Source: Evansella clarkii (GTDB lineage Bacteria; Bacillota; Bacilli; Bacillales; Salisediminibacteriaceae). Taken from it: DNA of 64,000 bases. The stretch is from contig NZ_KV917376.1 of NCBI RefSeq assembly GCF_002019695.1, forward strand, positions 3,066,040-3,130,039, in the 5' to 3' direction. The notes beneath the pieces are model-generated. The model was not told the DNA's origin. It ran no database searches and worked only from the letters and a program-made list of their open reading frames with translations. Made by a program: the position numbers and the translations under genes. Positions 20,519 to 30,544 of this stretch are shown piece after piece (within the stretch, counting starts at the first letter, position 1; each line of letters opens with the position of its first letter).

Positions 20519-22024
20519 TTAGTCTTCCATATCATAAGTAAAATCTGCAAGAAGGACTGCGATTTCATCTTCAAGATTTTTAGGATGGCTTCCGATATAA
20601 TTATTAAATATAATCGAGAAAATCATCTCTTCATCATCCTTGGTTGTCGCATATCCGGAAAGTGAGGTTTTTGATGTAACTGTACCTGTTTTAGCATGGA
20701 CATTCCCATCAGCAGACGTTCCGCCCATACGGCTTCTTAATGTTCCGCCTTCCATTCTGTCACTTGCTCCGGCAACAGGCAGAGAGTCGTAAAATACATC
20801 AAACCATTCTTCTCCTTTTACATATTCCAGAAGCCTTGTCATTTCTTTTGTTGGAATTTTATTTAGATGAGACATACCGGAACCGTCTCTCAGCTGAATT
20901 GCCGAAGTATTAAGACCTGCATTCTCCAGATACTCATCCACTACAGTAAGTCCTGCATCCCAGCTTCCTTCGCTGTATACTTCCTGCCCCATTGTTTTGG
21001 CCAGTATCTCAGCAATGGAGTTATTACTCAGCTTCATAAACGGAATAAAAAGCTCGCTTAATGGTATGGACTCCCTTACGATTAATTCTTCGGCGTTTTC
21101 AGGTGTTTCGCCCAGGCTGAGATCTCCCTGAACTTTAACACCGTTATCTTTTAAAGCCTGATAGAAAAGGTCCTGGGCAAGTTCCGTAGGCTCCCATACT
21201 GCAATCCAGTTTCTCCATCTCGGTCCGTCCAGAGGCATAGTTCCGCTGACAAAGATATTATTATTACCATGTTCTCTTCCCCAGTCAACAGCTCTGCTTC
21301 CGCCTTCTTCTACAGTAACAACGTCATTAAGGATAGTAATATAATCCGTTTCCGGATATACTTCCACTGTTGTCGTATCTCCCTGATTTTCCCCAGGATA
21401 CACTTCAACAATAACAGAACCTGCATCATAGTCCTCATCAGGAGATACAGTTAGTGCGGAAACCTGGGCTCCAGTTACTCTGCGCTGATTAAACCAGGAT
21501 AAATCAAGTGAGAGGCGCATATCATCAAAAAAAGTGTCATCAGCAACAAGATCACCTTGTATAACCTTTATTCCCTGAGCTGCGATTTCACTGGCCATTT
21601 TCTCGTAGTCCTCAGGGAGCATGGTCGGGTCACCGTATCCTTTTATGTATAAATTTCCATGCAGCACTTTACCTGCCTGATGCCCGTCAGTATACACTCC
21701 TGTGGAGAATTTGTAGTCAGGGCCTAACGTATCCAGGGCTGCTGCACCTATTAACAGCTTTTGACCGGAGGCAGGCACAACACTTGTATCCCCGTTATAG
21801 GAAAATATCTCCTCCCCTGATTCAGTCCGCACATGCACCGAGGCCAAAGCATGCTTTAAAGCTTCATCACCCAGAATATCAAGGATATCTTCACTAAGTT
21901 GCTGCTCTGCCAGCTGACCAGGATCCGTATCTGCTGTAGAAACGATTTGAGTTGCCCCTGCGGCAGCTAAAACAATTACTGCGATCAACCAACTAATTGC
22001 TAATTTGTGCTTTAAAATGTTCAT
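20519..22024 (-). CDS. D-alanyl-D-alanine carboxypeptidase / endopeptidase, S13 (PBP4 type)
   Basis: A 501-residue extracytoplasmic penicillin-binding protein. An N-terminal signal or anchor helix (residues about 8-27) is followed by the S13 catalytic triad of motifs: SGQK (SxxK, about residue 82) in VPASGQKLLIG, SNN in KLSNNSIAE, and KTG in HAKTGTVTS. The insert between the first and second motif is the usual S13 domain. It trims peptidoglycan side chains; in Bacillus the relative is DacC. Start at 22024 on the minus strand. The gene stands alone. Confidence 0.9.
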   Translation of the reverse strand: MNILKHKLAISWLIAVIVLAAAGATQIVSTADTDPGQLAEQQLSEDILDILGDEALKHALASVHVRTESGEEIFSYNGDTSVVPASGQKLLIGAAALDTLGPDYKFSTGVYTDGHQAGKVLHGNLYIKGYGDPTMLPEDYEKMASEIAAQGIKVIQGDLVADDTFFDDMRLSLDLSWFNQRRVTGAQVSALTVSPDEDYDAGSVIVEVYPGENQGDTTTVEVYPETDYITILNDVVTVEEGGSRAVDWGREHGNNNIFVSGTMPLDGPRWRNWIAVWEPTELAQDLFYQALKDNGVKVQGDLSLGETPENAEELIVRESIPLSELFIPFMKLSNNSIAEILAKTMGQEVYSEGSWDAGLTVVDEYLENAGLNTSAIQLRDGSGMSHLNKIPTKEMTRLLEYVKGEEWFDVFYDSLPVAGASDRMEGGTLRSRMGGTSADGNVHAKTGTVTSKTSLSGYATTKDDEEMIFSIIFNNYIGSHPKNLEDEIAVLLADFTYDMED

Positions 22025-22470
22025 CAGCTCCTATTAAAAATTTTCTGTCAATTTAATCGTAAAAAATAAAAGGTCATCATGTCATGAGCAGCATGTACTG
22101 TTTCCAGAACTTGTTAAACCTCATATCTAGTCAGATATAAACAGGACTTTTATTAACATGCGGCGCACATTTTCGTGAAAAAGTAACAGATTAATACAAA
22201 TAAAAGTACTGTGACTCTTAATGGTTTTGAAAGAATGATAAAAGATTTTATTAACTAAGCAGATCAGATTGTTGGAGAAGTAGATTCTTAATATTTTGAA
22301 TTAAATAAGGAAACTTATGTTAATATAATAATAGAAAATGTGAGAGTTTGTGGTTTTTTTCACTTAAACAATCGGGGAGGAACGTTTAATAAGACTATAC
22401 TTATTTTATTTAACTAACTAGCAGGTCTGCTAAATAATTTTTTTTGAAGAAAGGAACCATGTGGAAAATA
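22025..22470. other. 446-bp AT-rich intergenic stretch
   Basis: I see no gene here, only AT-rich DNA with the divergent start regions of the carboxypeptidase (minus strand) and the small NIF3-like gene (plus strand). No convincing promoter or repeat was identified. Confidence 0.5.
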
Positions 22471-22791
22471 ATGGAGACTAAAAATGTAAAAGTCGAAATT
22501 TTACTACCAGAAGAGTATATTGAAACTTTAAGAAATAAATTAAATGATATAGGTATTTTAACTGTCGGGAAATATGATAATGTCGTTTCTTATTCGGTTG
22601 TAAAAGGCTACTGGCGACCATTGGAGGAAGCAACGCCTTTTAAAGGTTATGTTGGGGAGACTTCTTTTGGAACAGAATGTAAAATGGAATTTAGTTGTTT
22701 GTATAAGGATATAGAAGAAGTGAAAAGTATTATTAGAAGTGTTCATCCTTATGAAGAACCTGTCATTAACATATTCCCATTATTAAACTAA
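22471..22791 (+). CDS. NIF3/CutA-like small protein (YqfO insert-domain type)
   Basis: About 106 residues with the ferredoxin-like fold pattern seen in the insert domain of NIF3/YqfO and in CutA-like proteins: KVEILLPEEYIETLRNKL at the start and VHPYEEPVINIFPL at the end. Stand-alone versions are widespread and uncharacterised; trimeric PII-like structures are known in the superfamily. Start is uncertain: ATG 22459 is too close to AAAGGAA, while ATG 22471 begins exactly where the domain does. Confidence 0.7.
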   Translation: METKNVKVEILLPEEYIETLRNKLNDIGILTVGKYDNVVSYSVVKGYWRPLEEATPFKGYVGETSFGTECKMEFSCLYKDIEEVKSIIRSVHPYEEPVINIFPLLN

Positions 22792-23039
22792 AGGAAGGGA
22801 TAGTGAAATCTATCTCAGATGGCACACTGAACGGCCATATAAAGGCGTGTCGAAGTCGGCTAGATCCTCTTTTCGTTATTTTATTATAGTAGCTGTAAAC
22901 GGGAGATAGATTGAATTATCTTATATTCTTCAATATCTTTCGCATAGATTCGCTTGAAGAATTTTTGGCCAAGATTAACGGGAGAAGAGGAAGAACATCT
23001 TTCATCTTCTGAGTAATAGTTGTAAAATAAATATGAACT

Positions 23040-23150
23040 GGAAAATTGTAGCTAGGGTTCCGCTATCTTATTAGGTCCGTGACCGAGGGCTACATCTTTT
23101 ACCATAACGTAAAAGGCACCTATTGACATAAAAGGTCCGAGGGGAAAGGT
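23040..23150 (+). promoter_or_regulatory. ykkC-family riboswitch aptamer (possible NDP-sensing subtype)
   Basis: Conserved ykkC blocks appear in order: GCTAGGGTTCCG (23051-23062), GGTCCGTGACCGAGGGC (23074-23090), a hairpin CTTTTAC/GTAAAAG, then ATAAAAGGTCCGAGGGGA (23128-23145). The last block is also the 5' arm of the terminator that follows, so aptamer folding and termination exclude each other. The controlled gene is a NUDIX hydrolase. From memory, ykkC subtype 2c RNAs, which sense nucleoside diphosphates such as ADP, are tied to NUDIX genes. Guanidine, ppGpp and PRPP subtypes cannot be ruled out by eye. Confidence 0.65.
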
Positions 23151-23198
23151 TCAGCGTATTTGTTATGCGTTGAAATTCTATTCCCTCGGACCTTTTTT
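23129..23198 (+). terminator. Riboswitch expression-platform terminator
   Basis: AAAGGTCCGAGGGGAA (5' arm, part of the aptamer) pairs with TTCCCTCGGACCTTT (3' arm, 23181-23195) and is followed by Ts, 25 bases before the NUDIX start. A long loop separates the arms. Confidence 0.8.
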
Positions 23199-23222
23199 AT
23201 TATTTTTAGGGAGGATTATAAA

Positions 23223-23662
23223 ATGAAAAGAATTGATGAATTAAAAGCAGGCGTGGCAGTTATTATTTTGAATGGGGAAAAACAAGTTTTATTACAGAAA
23301 AGAGCTGATGTAGAACTATGGGGTATTCCTTCAGGACATATAGAAATTGGAGAAACAGTTTCTGAAGCAGCTATCAGAGAAGTGAAAGAGGAAACTAATT
23401 TAGATATAAGAATTAAAAAGCTTATTGGTGTGTACTCTGAACCTGATTCACAGGTGTTTGCTTACCAAAATGTAAAGTAGTACATTTTATAACAACTTGT
23501 TTTCTTGCTGAAATTACAGGTGGAGAAGTTAGATGTAATTCTGATGAATCACTTGAAATTAAATTTTTTGGTTCTGAAAATCTGCCTCAAGACTTATTGA
23601 AAATGCATCCTCGATGGTTAAAGGATGCTCTTGCAAATAGAGAATTAGCGTTCATTCGTTAG
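23223..23662 (+). pseudogene. NUDIX hydrolase with a frameshift
   Basis: ATG 23223 behind GGGAGG opens a NUDIX hydrolase. The Nudix box lies at about residues 35-57 (GHIEIGETVSEAAIREVKEE). The frame closes with TAG at 23478 after SQVFAYQNVK. The family continuation (VVHFITTCFLAEITGGE, then ENLPQDLL, HPRWL) is found in another frame from about 23465 to the stop at 23662. One base seems to be missing near 23465-23475 (expected Y-P-N-G-K-V-V). Either the gene is broken or the sequence has an error. The ADP-type riboswitch in front suggests nucleotide clean-up as the role. Confidence 0.8.
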
Positions 23663-23762
23663 TGAAAACACAAAAAGAGGAGGAAGCCAAATGGGGTGCC
23701 CGCCTGGCTTCTTTTATTTTTCTCATTTAATAATGGGAAAAGAACCGTCCCGGTGTACTTGT

Positions 23763-25157
23763 TCACATATATTTCTGCAGTCCTTCACTCAGTCTCTTCA
23801 CACCTTCCTCTATTCTTTTCTCTGTCAAGCTGCCGTATCCTAAGACAACTTTGTGCTGATGAACCCCTTTATTAAGGGAATAATCTTCCACTGGGTAGAC
23901 AAGCACCCCGGTTTCACAGAGCAGCTCCTTTATCTCCTTAGAAAATACTACTTGAGGAAACTCCACCACTAAATGCATCCCCGCTGCCTGCCCTATTATT
24001 TTTGCATCGGGAAAATGCTCACGAAGACTTTCTGTCAGAGTTTCGCGCCGTTTTTTATATATTTTTTTCATGTGTCTCACATGGCGGTCAAGGTAGCCCT
24101 CTTCAATAAACCTGGCTAATACGAGCTGTTCCAGTGAGGAGGTGTGACGGTCAGTGTACCATTTGAGCTCTCGGAATCGGCCCACCAGATGGGGAGGCAG
24201 GACAGCGTATCCAATTCTCAGTGCCGGCGAGAGAATTTTACTGAAGGTTCCCACATACAAAACTCTCTCTGGGTTCAGCCCCTGAATGGAATGCACCGGT
24301 ACTCCTTCATATGTAAATTCACTGTCATAATCATCTTCCACAATATAAGTATCCATTTTCCGGCTGTATTCCATAAGCTTAACTCTCCTCTGAATGGAAA
24401 GTGTTCCTCCTAAAGGAAACTGGTGGGACGGAATAACGAACAGGAAGCTTGGCTTTCTGTGAAGGGGCAGACTTTCCGGAATAATTCCTCCCTCGTCAGC
24501 CGGCACAGGGTGTACTTCCGCTCCGGCGAGAGAAAAGATTTGCCTCATCTCATCAGTCACCGGATCTTCTACTGCAATAAACTGATCATTCCGGTCAGCT
24601 ATTAACTTTGAAATCATGTACAGCGCCTGAGTCGCGCCTGAAGTTATAATAATTTGGTCCGCATGGCAGCGCACACCTCTTATTTTCAGTAAATACTGGG
24701 AGAGTACCTCTCTGAGTTTCTTCACTCCTTCTGAACCACTGTATGCAAACGCGGCTTCAGGGGTATCCCTGCACACCTCTTTAGATAAACGGCCCCATGT
24801 ATTTCGGGGGAAATGGTCCATTGCAGGATTGGCAGCCCGAAAGTCAATAACGTCCTTCGGCAGATTAGAACCCTTTGTTGGAAAAACGGGCCGAGGCTGT
24901 TCTTGCTCCCGCTGAAAGGTGATCCCTTTTGCAATATAAGTTCCTGACCTGGGCTTCACATCCAGGTAGCCTTCGGCAATTAGCCGGTCGAAGGCTTCCA
25001 GACAGACATTTCTCGAAATTCCCAGGCTGGATGCCAGTTCTCTCGTAGAGGGTAGTTTTTCCCCTTCCGAAAACTTCTGTTCAAAAATACCGTCCCGTAT
25101 TTGTTCATACACTTGTTGTGTAAGAGATACCTTGCTTTCCCGGTTCACTGTAAGCAA
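23763..25157 (-). CDS. MocR-type PLP-dependent regulator (GntR/aminotransferase fusion)
   Basis: A 464-residue regulator. Residues 1-75 are a GntR winged helix (GIFEQKFSEGEKLPSTRELASSLGISRN). Residues about 115-464 are a fold-type I aminotransferase domain with SGATQALY, IVEDDYDSEF and the PLP lysine in GTFSKILSPALRIGY. MocR proteins use PLP or an amino-acid adduct as effector and mostly control a divergent gene. Here that is the racemase at 25268, 110 bases away, so it probably controls that enzyme. PdxR is another possible MocR role, but no pdxST is present. Confidence 0.9.
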   Translation of the reverse strand: MLTVNRESKVSLTQQVYEQIRDGIFEQKFSEGEKLPSTRELASSLGISRNVCLEAFDRLIAEGYLDVKPRSGTYIAKGITFQREQEQPRPVFPTKGSNLPKDVIDFRAANPAMDHFPRNTWGRLSKEVCRDTPEAAFAYSGSEGVKKLREVLSQYLLKIRGVRCHADQIIITSGATQALYMISKLIADRNDQFIAVEDPVTDEMRQIFSLAGAEVHPVPADEGGIIPESLPLHRKPSFLFVIPSHQFPLGGTLSIQRRVKLMEYSRKMDTYIVEDDYDSEFTYEGVPVHSIQGLNPERVLYVGTFSKILSPALRIGYAVLPPHLVGRFRELKWYTDRHTSSLEQLVLARFIEEGYLDRHVRHMKKIYKKRRETLTESLREHFPDAKIIGQAAGMHLVVEFPQVVFSKEIKELLCETGVLVYPVEDYSLNKGVHQHKVVLGYGSLTEKRIEEGVKRLSEGLQKYM

Positions 25158-25267
25158 CCAACACCCCTCCCAATCTATAACTGGTACTGTAAAATTAACT
25201 GATTTGTGGCTCTACTTCCTACCAGTATAGCATGATATGATTTTTTAAAGACAGGGAGGTATTTATT

Positions 25268-25957
25268 ATGAAAATACTCGGTTTAATAGGCGGACTCAGC
25301 TGGGAGTCTTCCACAGAATACTATCGTTATATCAACACGTTTGTGAAAGAAGAACTTGGGGGATTGAACTCCGCAAAGTGCCTGATGCATTCCTTTAATT
25401 TTGCTGAAATAGTTGAAATGCAGCATAACGGAGAATGGGAAAAAGCGACACAGGCTATGGTGCACGCGGCGAAAAAACTGGAGGGAGGCGGGGCAGATGC
25501 CATTGTTATATGCACGAACACGATGCACAAGATGGCTGAGGACCTGGAAAAGAATGTGGTGATTCCACTCATTCATATTGCCGATGCCACCGCGGCAAAA
25601 ATAAAAGAACAGGGCCTGGATGCAGTCGGCCTCCTTGGTACTAACTTTACTATGGAACAGGATTTTTACAAAGAACGCTTGAAAAAGCACGGGATTGATG
25701 TAGTCGTTCCTGATGGAGAGGACCGGAAAATCGTCCATAATGTTATTTATGAGGAGCTCTGCCAGGGAGTTGTAAAAGAATCTTCAAAGAAAGCTTACCT
25801 GGAGATTCTCTCAAGGCTTGCGGACAAAGGTGCACAGGGCGTGGTTCTCGGATGCACAGAAATCCCTCTGCTCATTAACCAGAATGACACATCAATGCCT
25901 TTGTTTGATACAACCTACCTTCACTCAAAAGCAGCTGCAGAGTTTGCGATGAAATAA
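25268..25957 (+). CDS. Aspartate/glutamate racemase family protein
   Basis: A 229-residue cofactor-independent amino-acid racemase with the two catalytic cysteines in VICTNTMHK (about Cys82) and GCTEIPLL (about Cys198), and the N-terminal IGGLSWESSTEYYR typical of the YgeA/RacX/aspartate racemase group. It interconverts L- and D-amino acids, and the exact amino acid is unknown. Divergent from the MocR regulator, which likely controls it. Start ATG 25268 follows AGGGAGG. Confidence 0.9.
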   Translation: MKILGLIGGLSWESSTEYYRYINTFVKEELGGLNSAKCLMHSFNFAEIVEMQHNGEWEKATQAMVHAAKKLEGGGADAIVICTNTMHKMAEDLEKNVVIPLIHIADATAAKIKEQGLDAVGLLGTNFTMEQDFYKERLKKHGIDVVVPDGEDRKIVHNVIYEELCQGVVKESSKKAYLEILSRLADKGAQGVVLGCTEIPLLINQNDTSMPLFDTTYLHSKAAAEFAMK

Positions 25958-26423
25958 CGGGAGAGTTTATTATTTCACTCATTGGAGAAACAAAAAAACA
26001 GTGCTCAAAAACCGAGATTCTCCGACAAGTAATTGTATAACATCAAGGGATGATATGAGCAAAGCAGCCGCTCATTGGAACTGACTCCCGGGATTAAGAA
26101 ACAGTTGATTGGCTGGTGTGAAGACGGTGTTAAACCGAAATCATGCCCGCCATTTTTCTTTTATCTGTTTGTTATGATCATACTTGTTTAAAAGTCCAGA
26201 GCATAAGAATGACAGAAATTAAGCACATCTCTTGTATGAAAAAGTGATCTTAATATATGAATTGTAGTTCTGGTGAAAATTTTTTTGAAAAATCCTGCTT
26301 GTGCAAAACAAGTATACCTAAGCCTAAGCAACCTGCTCCAGCCTTACGACTTTCTTCCCCTTTTTTATCACTATTACCTTCCATTTTACTTCCAATGAAA
26401 TTCAAAAGTATAATGTTAACTCG
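25958..26423. other. 466-bp intergenic stretch
   Basis: Between the racemase gene and the biotin promoter I see no gene, RNA or clear repeat. A pair of partial inverted stretches near 26000-26030 is weak. Confidence 0.45.
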
Positions 26424-26488
26424 TTGACAAATAAGGTTAACAATTCTATTATCTTAATTGTAAACCTTAAAGTACAATTGGTTTACAA
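26424..26488 (+). promoter_or_regulatory. Biotin operon promoter and BirA operator
   Basis: -35 TTGACA (26424-26429) and -10 TATTAT (26447-26452) are 17 bases apart. Downstream, TTGTAAACC (26458-26466) and GGTTTACAA (26480-26488) form a perfect bipartite palindrome with a 13-base spacer, the BirA operator of Firmicutes. A further half-like GGTTAACAA lies at 26434-26442 inside the promoter. Biotinyl-AMP-loaded BirA should shut off the operon here. Confidence 0.88.
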
Positions 26489-26567
26489 TCGAACGATTCC
26501 TTGCTTTATGAATTGATGGCTGGAATTAAATGTTTGTACCTAAAACTAAGCTAAGGAGAAGACAGCA

Positions 26568-27350
26568 ATGGATCAAAGCAGTTTGTATAGTGTAAGAATG
26601 CGTGCGTCGGAGCAAGAAACTCATGAAAATGGCGGAAAGCATATTTCTGGGGGTGAATTACTTTCTTCCTATGGTGATTTAAGGACGTCGGTTAATACCT
26701 TGCTGGAAAAGGCTTTGAATCATTCAAGGGGAAAACCAGATTTTTTACAAATTCAATGTGAAAGTATAAATAAACCTATTAAATATGTGAACCCCCTTAC
26801 GATTCAAACAAATGAAGTAACTACCGTTGAAGAAGGACAAGAGTTAGCTCGATTTCTTCTTGAAAAAACAGGTGTCCCAAAAGATATTATTGAAAAAGCC
26901 TATCAAAAAATTCCTGAATATTCCGTAAGAGGTGCTATTCTGATTGATATTCATACGGGAGAGCGAGTAGATAAGATAGTAAATAAGGGTGTTCGCGTTT
27001 CCAGAATGGATTGGCAAACGAGAAACTTTGAAAGATGGGCTGACTCAAAATTAATTTCTGCTAATCGAAGAATTAAGGAAGCGCTTACGCTTGCTGCTAA
27101 GGTGTGTAATCACGAATCTACCATTGCAGAATTATGCTGGTCAGACGACCCGGATTATATTACAGGCTATGTAGCTAGTAAAACTATGGGATATCAACGT
27201 ATAACCAAACTTAAGCACTACGGGGATGAGAGTGGATGCCGTATCTTTTTCGTTCATTCATTATCTGATCTCAATACATATATTTCTTATTTAGAAGAAC
27301 AACCAATTCTGGTTCAATGGGAGGAAGAACATGACACAAGAGTTGATTGA
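26568..27350 (+). CDS. bioW: 6-carboxyhexanoate-CoA ligase (pimeloyl-CoA synthetase)
   Basis: A 260-residue enzyme that activates pimelate with CoA and ATP, the entry to biotin synthesis in Bacillus. It shows [11 protein letters not shown] at the N-terminus, the central [23 protein letters not shown] and the C-terminal GCRIFFVH and [11 protein letters not shown], which match BioW. Length is normal. Start ATG 26568 follows AAGGAGAAG, about 80 bases after the BirA operator. First gene of bioWAFDB; its end overlaps bioA by 20 bases. Confidence 0.95.
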   Translation: MDQSSLYSVRMRASEQETHENGGKHISGGELLSSYGDLRTSVNTLLEKALNHSRGKPDFLQIQCESINKPIKYVNPLTIQTNEVTTVEEGQELARFLLEKTGVPKDIIEKAYQKIPEYSVRGAILIDIHTGERVDKIVNKGVRVSRMDWQTRNFERWADSKLISANRRIKEALTLAAKVCNHESTIAELCWSDDPDYITGYVASKTMGYQRITKLKHYGDESGCRIFFVHSLSDLNTYISYLEEQPILVQWEEEHDTRVD

Positions 27351-28671
27351 CAAAAGTAAAAAATATTTATGGTTACCATTTACCCAAATGAAGGATTACG
27401 ATGAAGCTCCTTTAATCATTGAAAGTGGCGAAGGGATAAAAGTAAAAGACATTAATGGTAAAGAGTACTTTGATGGATTTTCATCTGTATGGCTTAATGT
27501 ACACGGGCACAGAAAAAAAGAGTTAGATGATGCAATAAAAAAACAACTTGGTAAAATAGCTCACTCAACGTTATTAGGGATGACGAATGTTCCAGCTACA
27601 GAGCTTGCTGAAAAACTAATAGAAATCACTCCAGAAAGCTTAACGAGAGTTTTCTATTCTGATAGTGGTGCCGAAGCGATGGAAATTGCATTAAAAATGG
27701 CATTTCAATATTGGAAGAACATCGGAAAACCTGAAAAACAAAAGTTTATCTCGATGCAAAATGGCTATCACGGAGATACGATTGGGGCGGTTAGTGTCGG
27801 TTCAATTGAGCTTTTCCACCATGTTTATGGACCGCTTATGTTTGAAAGCTACAAATCACCAATCCCTTATGTGTATCGTTCAGAAAGTGGAGATGGAGAT
27901 ATATGTAAGGAGGAATGCCTCCAGCAGCTGGAACAGTTACTGATTGAGAAACACGAAACAATTGCAGCACTTTCCATCGAATCTATGGTTCAAGGTGCTG
28001 CAGGTATGATTGTAATGCCAGAAGGTTTTTTGTCTGGTGTTCGAGAGATATGTACGAAATATGATGTGCTAATGATTGTCGACGAAGTTGCAACCGGCTT
28101 CGGACGCACTGGGAAGATGTTTGCTTGTGAACATGAGAGAATACAACCAGATTTAATGGCTGCCGGAAAAGGAATTACAGGTGGGTATTTACCTATAGCG
28201 GCCACGTTTACGACTGAGGAAATCTATCAAGCTTTTTATGATGATTACAAAACACAAAAAACTTTTTTTCATGGGCATTCCTATACTGGGAATCAGCTAG
28301 GTTGTGCAGTGGCAATTGAGAATTTACGTTTGTTTGAGAAAGATCAAATTGTTGAACAGGTAAGCAATAAAGCGGAACAACTGCATGAATTATTCCAGGA
28401 ACTAAAGGACATGCCACATGTAGGTGATATTAGGCAGTTAGGCTTTATGTGCGGGATTGAGCTTGTAAAATCCAAAGAAACAAAAGAAAGCTTTACACCA
28501 ACAGCAAGGATTGGCTATCAAGTTTCATTGAAAATGAGAGAACTGGGGATGCTTACCAGGCCGATGGGGGACGTTGTTGTCTTTATGCCTCCACTTGCAA
28601 GTACGTATGAAGAGCTTAAAGCGATGGTTACTATTATGAAACAAGCTATTCATGAGGTTACTGAACTGTGA
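27331..28671 (+). CDS. bioA: Adenosylmethionine-8-amino-7-oxononanoate aminotransferase
   Basis: A 446-residue fold-type I PLP enzyme that converts KAPA to DAPA. Diagnostic stretches: [14 protein letters not shown], the PLP Asp region [14 protein letters not shown], and the PLP lysine in [16 protein letters not shown]. The start overlaps the end of bioW, with GGGAGGAAG as ribosome binding site, indicating translational coupling. Second gene of the operon. The amino donor may be Lys in Bacillus BioK-type enzymes; the sequence alone does not decide this. Confidence 0.95.
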   Translation: MTQELIDKSKKYLWLPFTQMKDYDEAPLIIESGEGIKVKDINGKEYFDGFSSVWLNVHGHRKKELDDAIKKQLGKIAHSTLLGMTNVPATELAEKLIEITPESLTRVFYSDSGAEAMEIALKMAFQYWKNIGKPEKQKFISMQNGYHGDTIGAVSVGSIELFHHVYGPLMFESYKSPIPYVYRSESGDGDICKEECLQQLEQLLIEKHETIAALSIESMVQGAAGMIVMPEGFLSGVREICTKYDVLMIVDEVATGFGRTGKMFACEHERIQPDLMAAGKGITGGYLPIAATFTTEEIYQAFYDDYKTQKTFFHGHSYTGNQLGCAVAIENLRLFEKDQIVEQVSNKAEQLHELFQELKDMPHVGDIRQLGFMCGIELVKSKETKESFTPTARIGYQVSLKMRELGMLTRPMGDVVVFMPPLASTYEELKAMVTIMKQAIHEVTEL

Positions 28672-29840
28672 GCATGGAACAATGGTTAAGCGAGAAGATA
28701 AACAAGACGAGACAGGCCGGATTATACCGTGAATTAAGAACAATGAGCAATGCTCCTGAGCCAGAGATGACAGTTAATGGTTCACCACAGCTAATATTTT
28801 CATCAAATAACTATTTAGGTTTAGCGAATGATCCCGTTCTGATAGCAAAGGCATCAAAGACCATACAGGAATTTGGTGTGGGGAGCAGCGGATCAAGGTT
28901 AACAACTGGAAATACAATATGGCATGAAAAGTTAGAGCAAAGGATTGCTGATTTCAAGAGGATGGAGGCTGCCCTTTTATTCTCTAGTGGGTATTTAGCA
29001 AACGTTGGTGTTCTTTCCTCTTTGCCTAAAAAAGGGGATGTGCTGTTAAGCGATCAACTTAATCATGCAAGTATTATTGATGGGTGCAGATTATCAAAAG
29101 CTGAAACTGTCATTTACAAGCATGCTGACATGGGTAACCTGGAGAAAAAACTAAAAGAAACACAAACTTATACTCGAAGATTTATTGTTACAGATGGTGT
29201 TTTTAGTATGGATGGAACGATTGCTCCATTAGATCACATAATGAAACTAGCTAAACGATACGATGCTTATGTCATTGTCGATGATGCACATGCAACAGGT
29301 GTACTAGGAGAAAGAGGAGGGGGAACGAGTGAGTATTTTGGAGTTTCTCCAGATGTAGTCATTGGTACCTTAAGTAAAGCAGCTGGAGTTGAAGGTGGTT
29401 TTGTTACGGGGGCAAGATTGTTAATAGATTTCCTGCTAAATCATACGAGAACATTTATTTTTCAAACAGCACTTCCTCCGTCAAGCTGTGCAGCCTCCAG
29501 TGCTGCATTAGATATAATCGAGAACAGCCAGGAAAAAAGGATCAGGCTGCTCAAAAAGGTTAGGCGAATTAAAAGCACACTGGAAGAAATGGGATTCACT
29601 GTATATGGAGGGGATACACCGATTGTCCCTGTGATAATAGGTGAAGCAGATAAGTCAGTTAGATTCTCAAATAAGCTCCAGGAAAACGGGATTTATGCAC
29701 CTGCGATTCGTCCGCCAACTGTTCCGAAAGGAGAAAGCCGGATCCGGCTCACTGTTACTGCCTCTCATAATGATTCACAAGTAGACCATTTGCTTACCAA
29801 ATTTAATGATATTGGAAGGGAGTTGATGATTATCTCATGA
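28668..29840 (+). CDS. bioF: 8-amino-7-oxononanoate synthase
   Basis: A 390-residue alpha-oxoamine synthase (PLP) joining pimeloyl-CoA and L-alanine. Visible: [25 protein letters not shown], the Asp-His in [11 protein letters not shown], and the PLP lysine in [14 protein letters not shown]. It starts at GTG 28668 overlapping the bioA stop by four bases, with an ATG two codons later as alternative start. Third gene of the operon, coupled to bioD by an ATGA overlap. Confidence 0.95.
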   Translation: MSMEQWLSEKINKTRQAGLYRELRTMSNAPEPEMTVNGSPQLIFSSNNYLGLANDPVLIAKASKTIQEFGVGSSGSRLTTGNTIWHEKLEQRIADFKRMEAALLFSSGYLANVGVLSSLPKKGDVLLSDQLNHASIIDGCRLSKAETVIYKHADMGNLEKKLKETQTYTRRFIVTDGVFSMDGTIAPLDHIMKLAKRYDAYVIVDDAHATGVLGERGGGTSEYFGVSPDVVIGTLSKAAGVEGGFVTGARLLIDFLLNHTRTFIFQTALPPSSCAASSAALDIIENSQEKRIRLLKKVRRIKSTLEEMGFTVYGGDTPIVPVIIGEADKSVRFSNKLQENGIYAPAIRPPTVPKGESRIRLTVTASHNDSQVDHLLTKFNDIGRELMIIS

Positions 29841-30544
29841 GGGGATTTTTTATTACTGGTACAGACACAGGTGTAGGAAAAACTATCATAACAAGTGGTA
29901 TTGCCGCAGTACTTAAGGAGAAGCAAATTAATATCGGCGTATATAAACCGCTATTAAGCGGAATCTCGCGTGAAAACCCGGAAAGTGATACGCATCTGCT
30001 TAAGGAAGCTTCAGAAACCTCATTAACACACGAAGAAATTACACCTTTTGTATATAAGGAACCTTTAGCCCCTTATGTTGCAGGAAAGCAAGAGGAGAGA
30101 TCGATTTATCTTAAAGATGTATTACATCACTGGGATCGAATTAAAGGGAAACATCACTATTTTCTTGTTGAAGGTGCAGGAGGAATTTCCGTGCCCCTTG
30201 GCCCGGATTTTTTAGTAAGTGACTTAATAACAGCATTGGATTTACCAGCTATTATTGTAACCAGGCCAAATTTAGGCACGATTAATCATACATTTCTAAC
30301 GGTAAAATACGCCGAAAGTTTAGGAATTAAGATTGCCGGAATTATTATTAATGGAAAAAACAGCGGTTTTGATTTAGCAGAAGAAAAAAATCCTGAGGTA
30401 ATCGCAAAACAATGTGGAGTTCCAATTTTAGGAGTAACGCCTAAGCTTGAAGAATTAAATAAAGAGGCGGTTAAAGAAATGATAAAGGAGCATATTGATC
30501 TGTCAAAACTTATCAATCAAATGGAAATGGAGGCAATGAAATGA
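29837..30544 (+). CDS. bioD: Dethiobiotin synthetase
   Basis: A 235-residue ATP-dependent carboxylase that closes the ureido ring of dethiobiotin. P-loop TGTDTGVGKT (residues about 7-16), KPLLSG, and the VEGAGGISVPLG motif are in place. Length is normal. Start ATG 29837 overlaps the bioF stop (ATGA), and its end overlaps bioB the same way, showing tight operon packing. Confidence 0.95.
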   Translation: MRGFFITGTDTGVGKTIITSGIAAVLKEKQINIGVYKPLLSGISRENPESDTHLLKEASETSLTHEEITPFVYKEPLAPYVAGKQEERSIYLKDVLHHWDRIKGKHHYFLVEGAGGISVPLGPDFLVSDLITALDLPAIIVTRPNLGTINHTFLTVKYAESLGIKIAGIIINGKNSGFDLAEEKNPEVIAKQCGVPILGVTPKLEELNKEAVKEMIKEHIDLSKLINQMEMEAMK

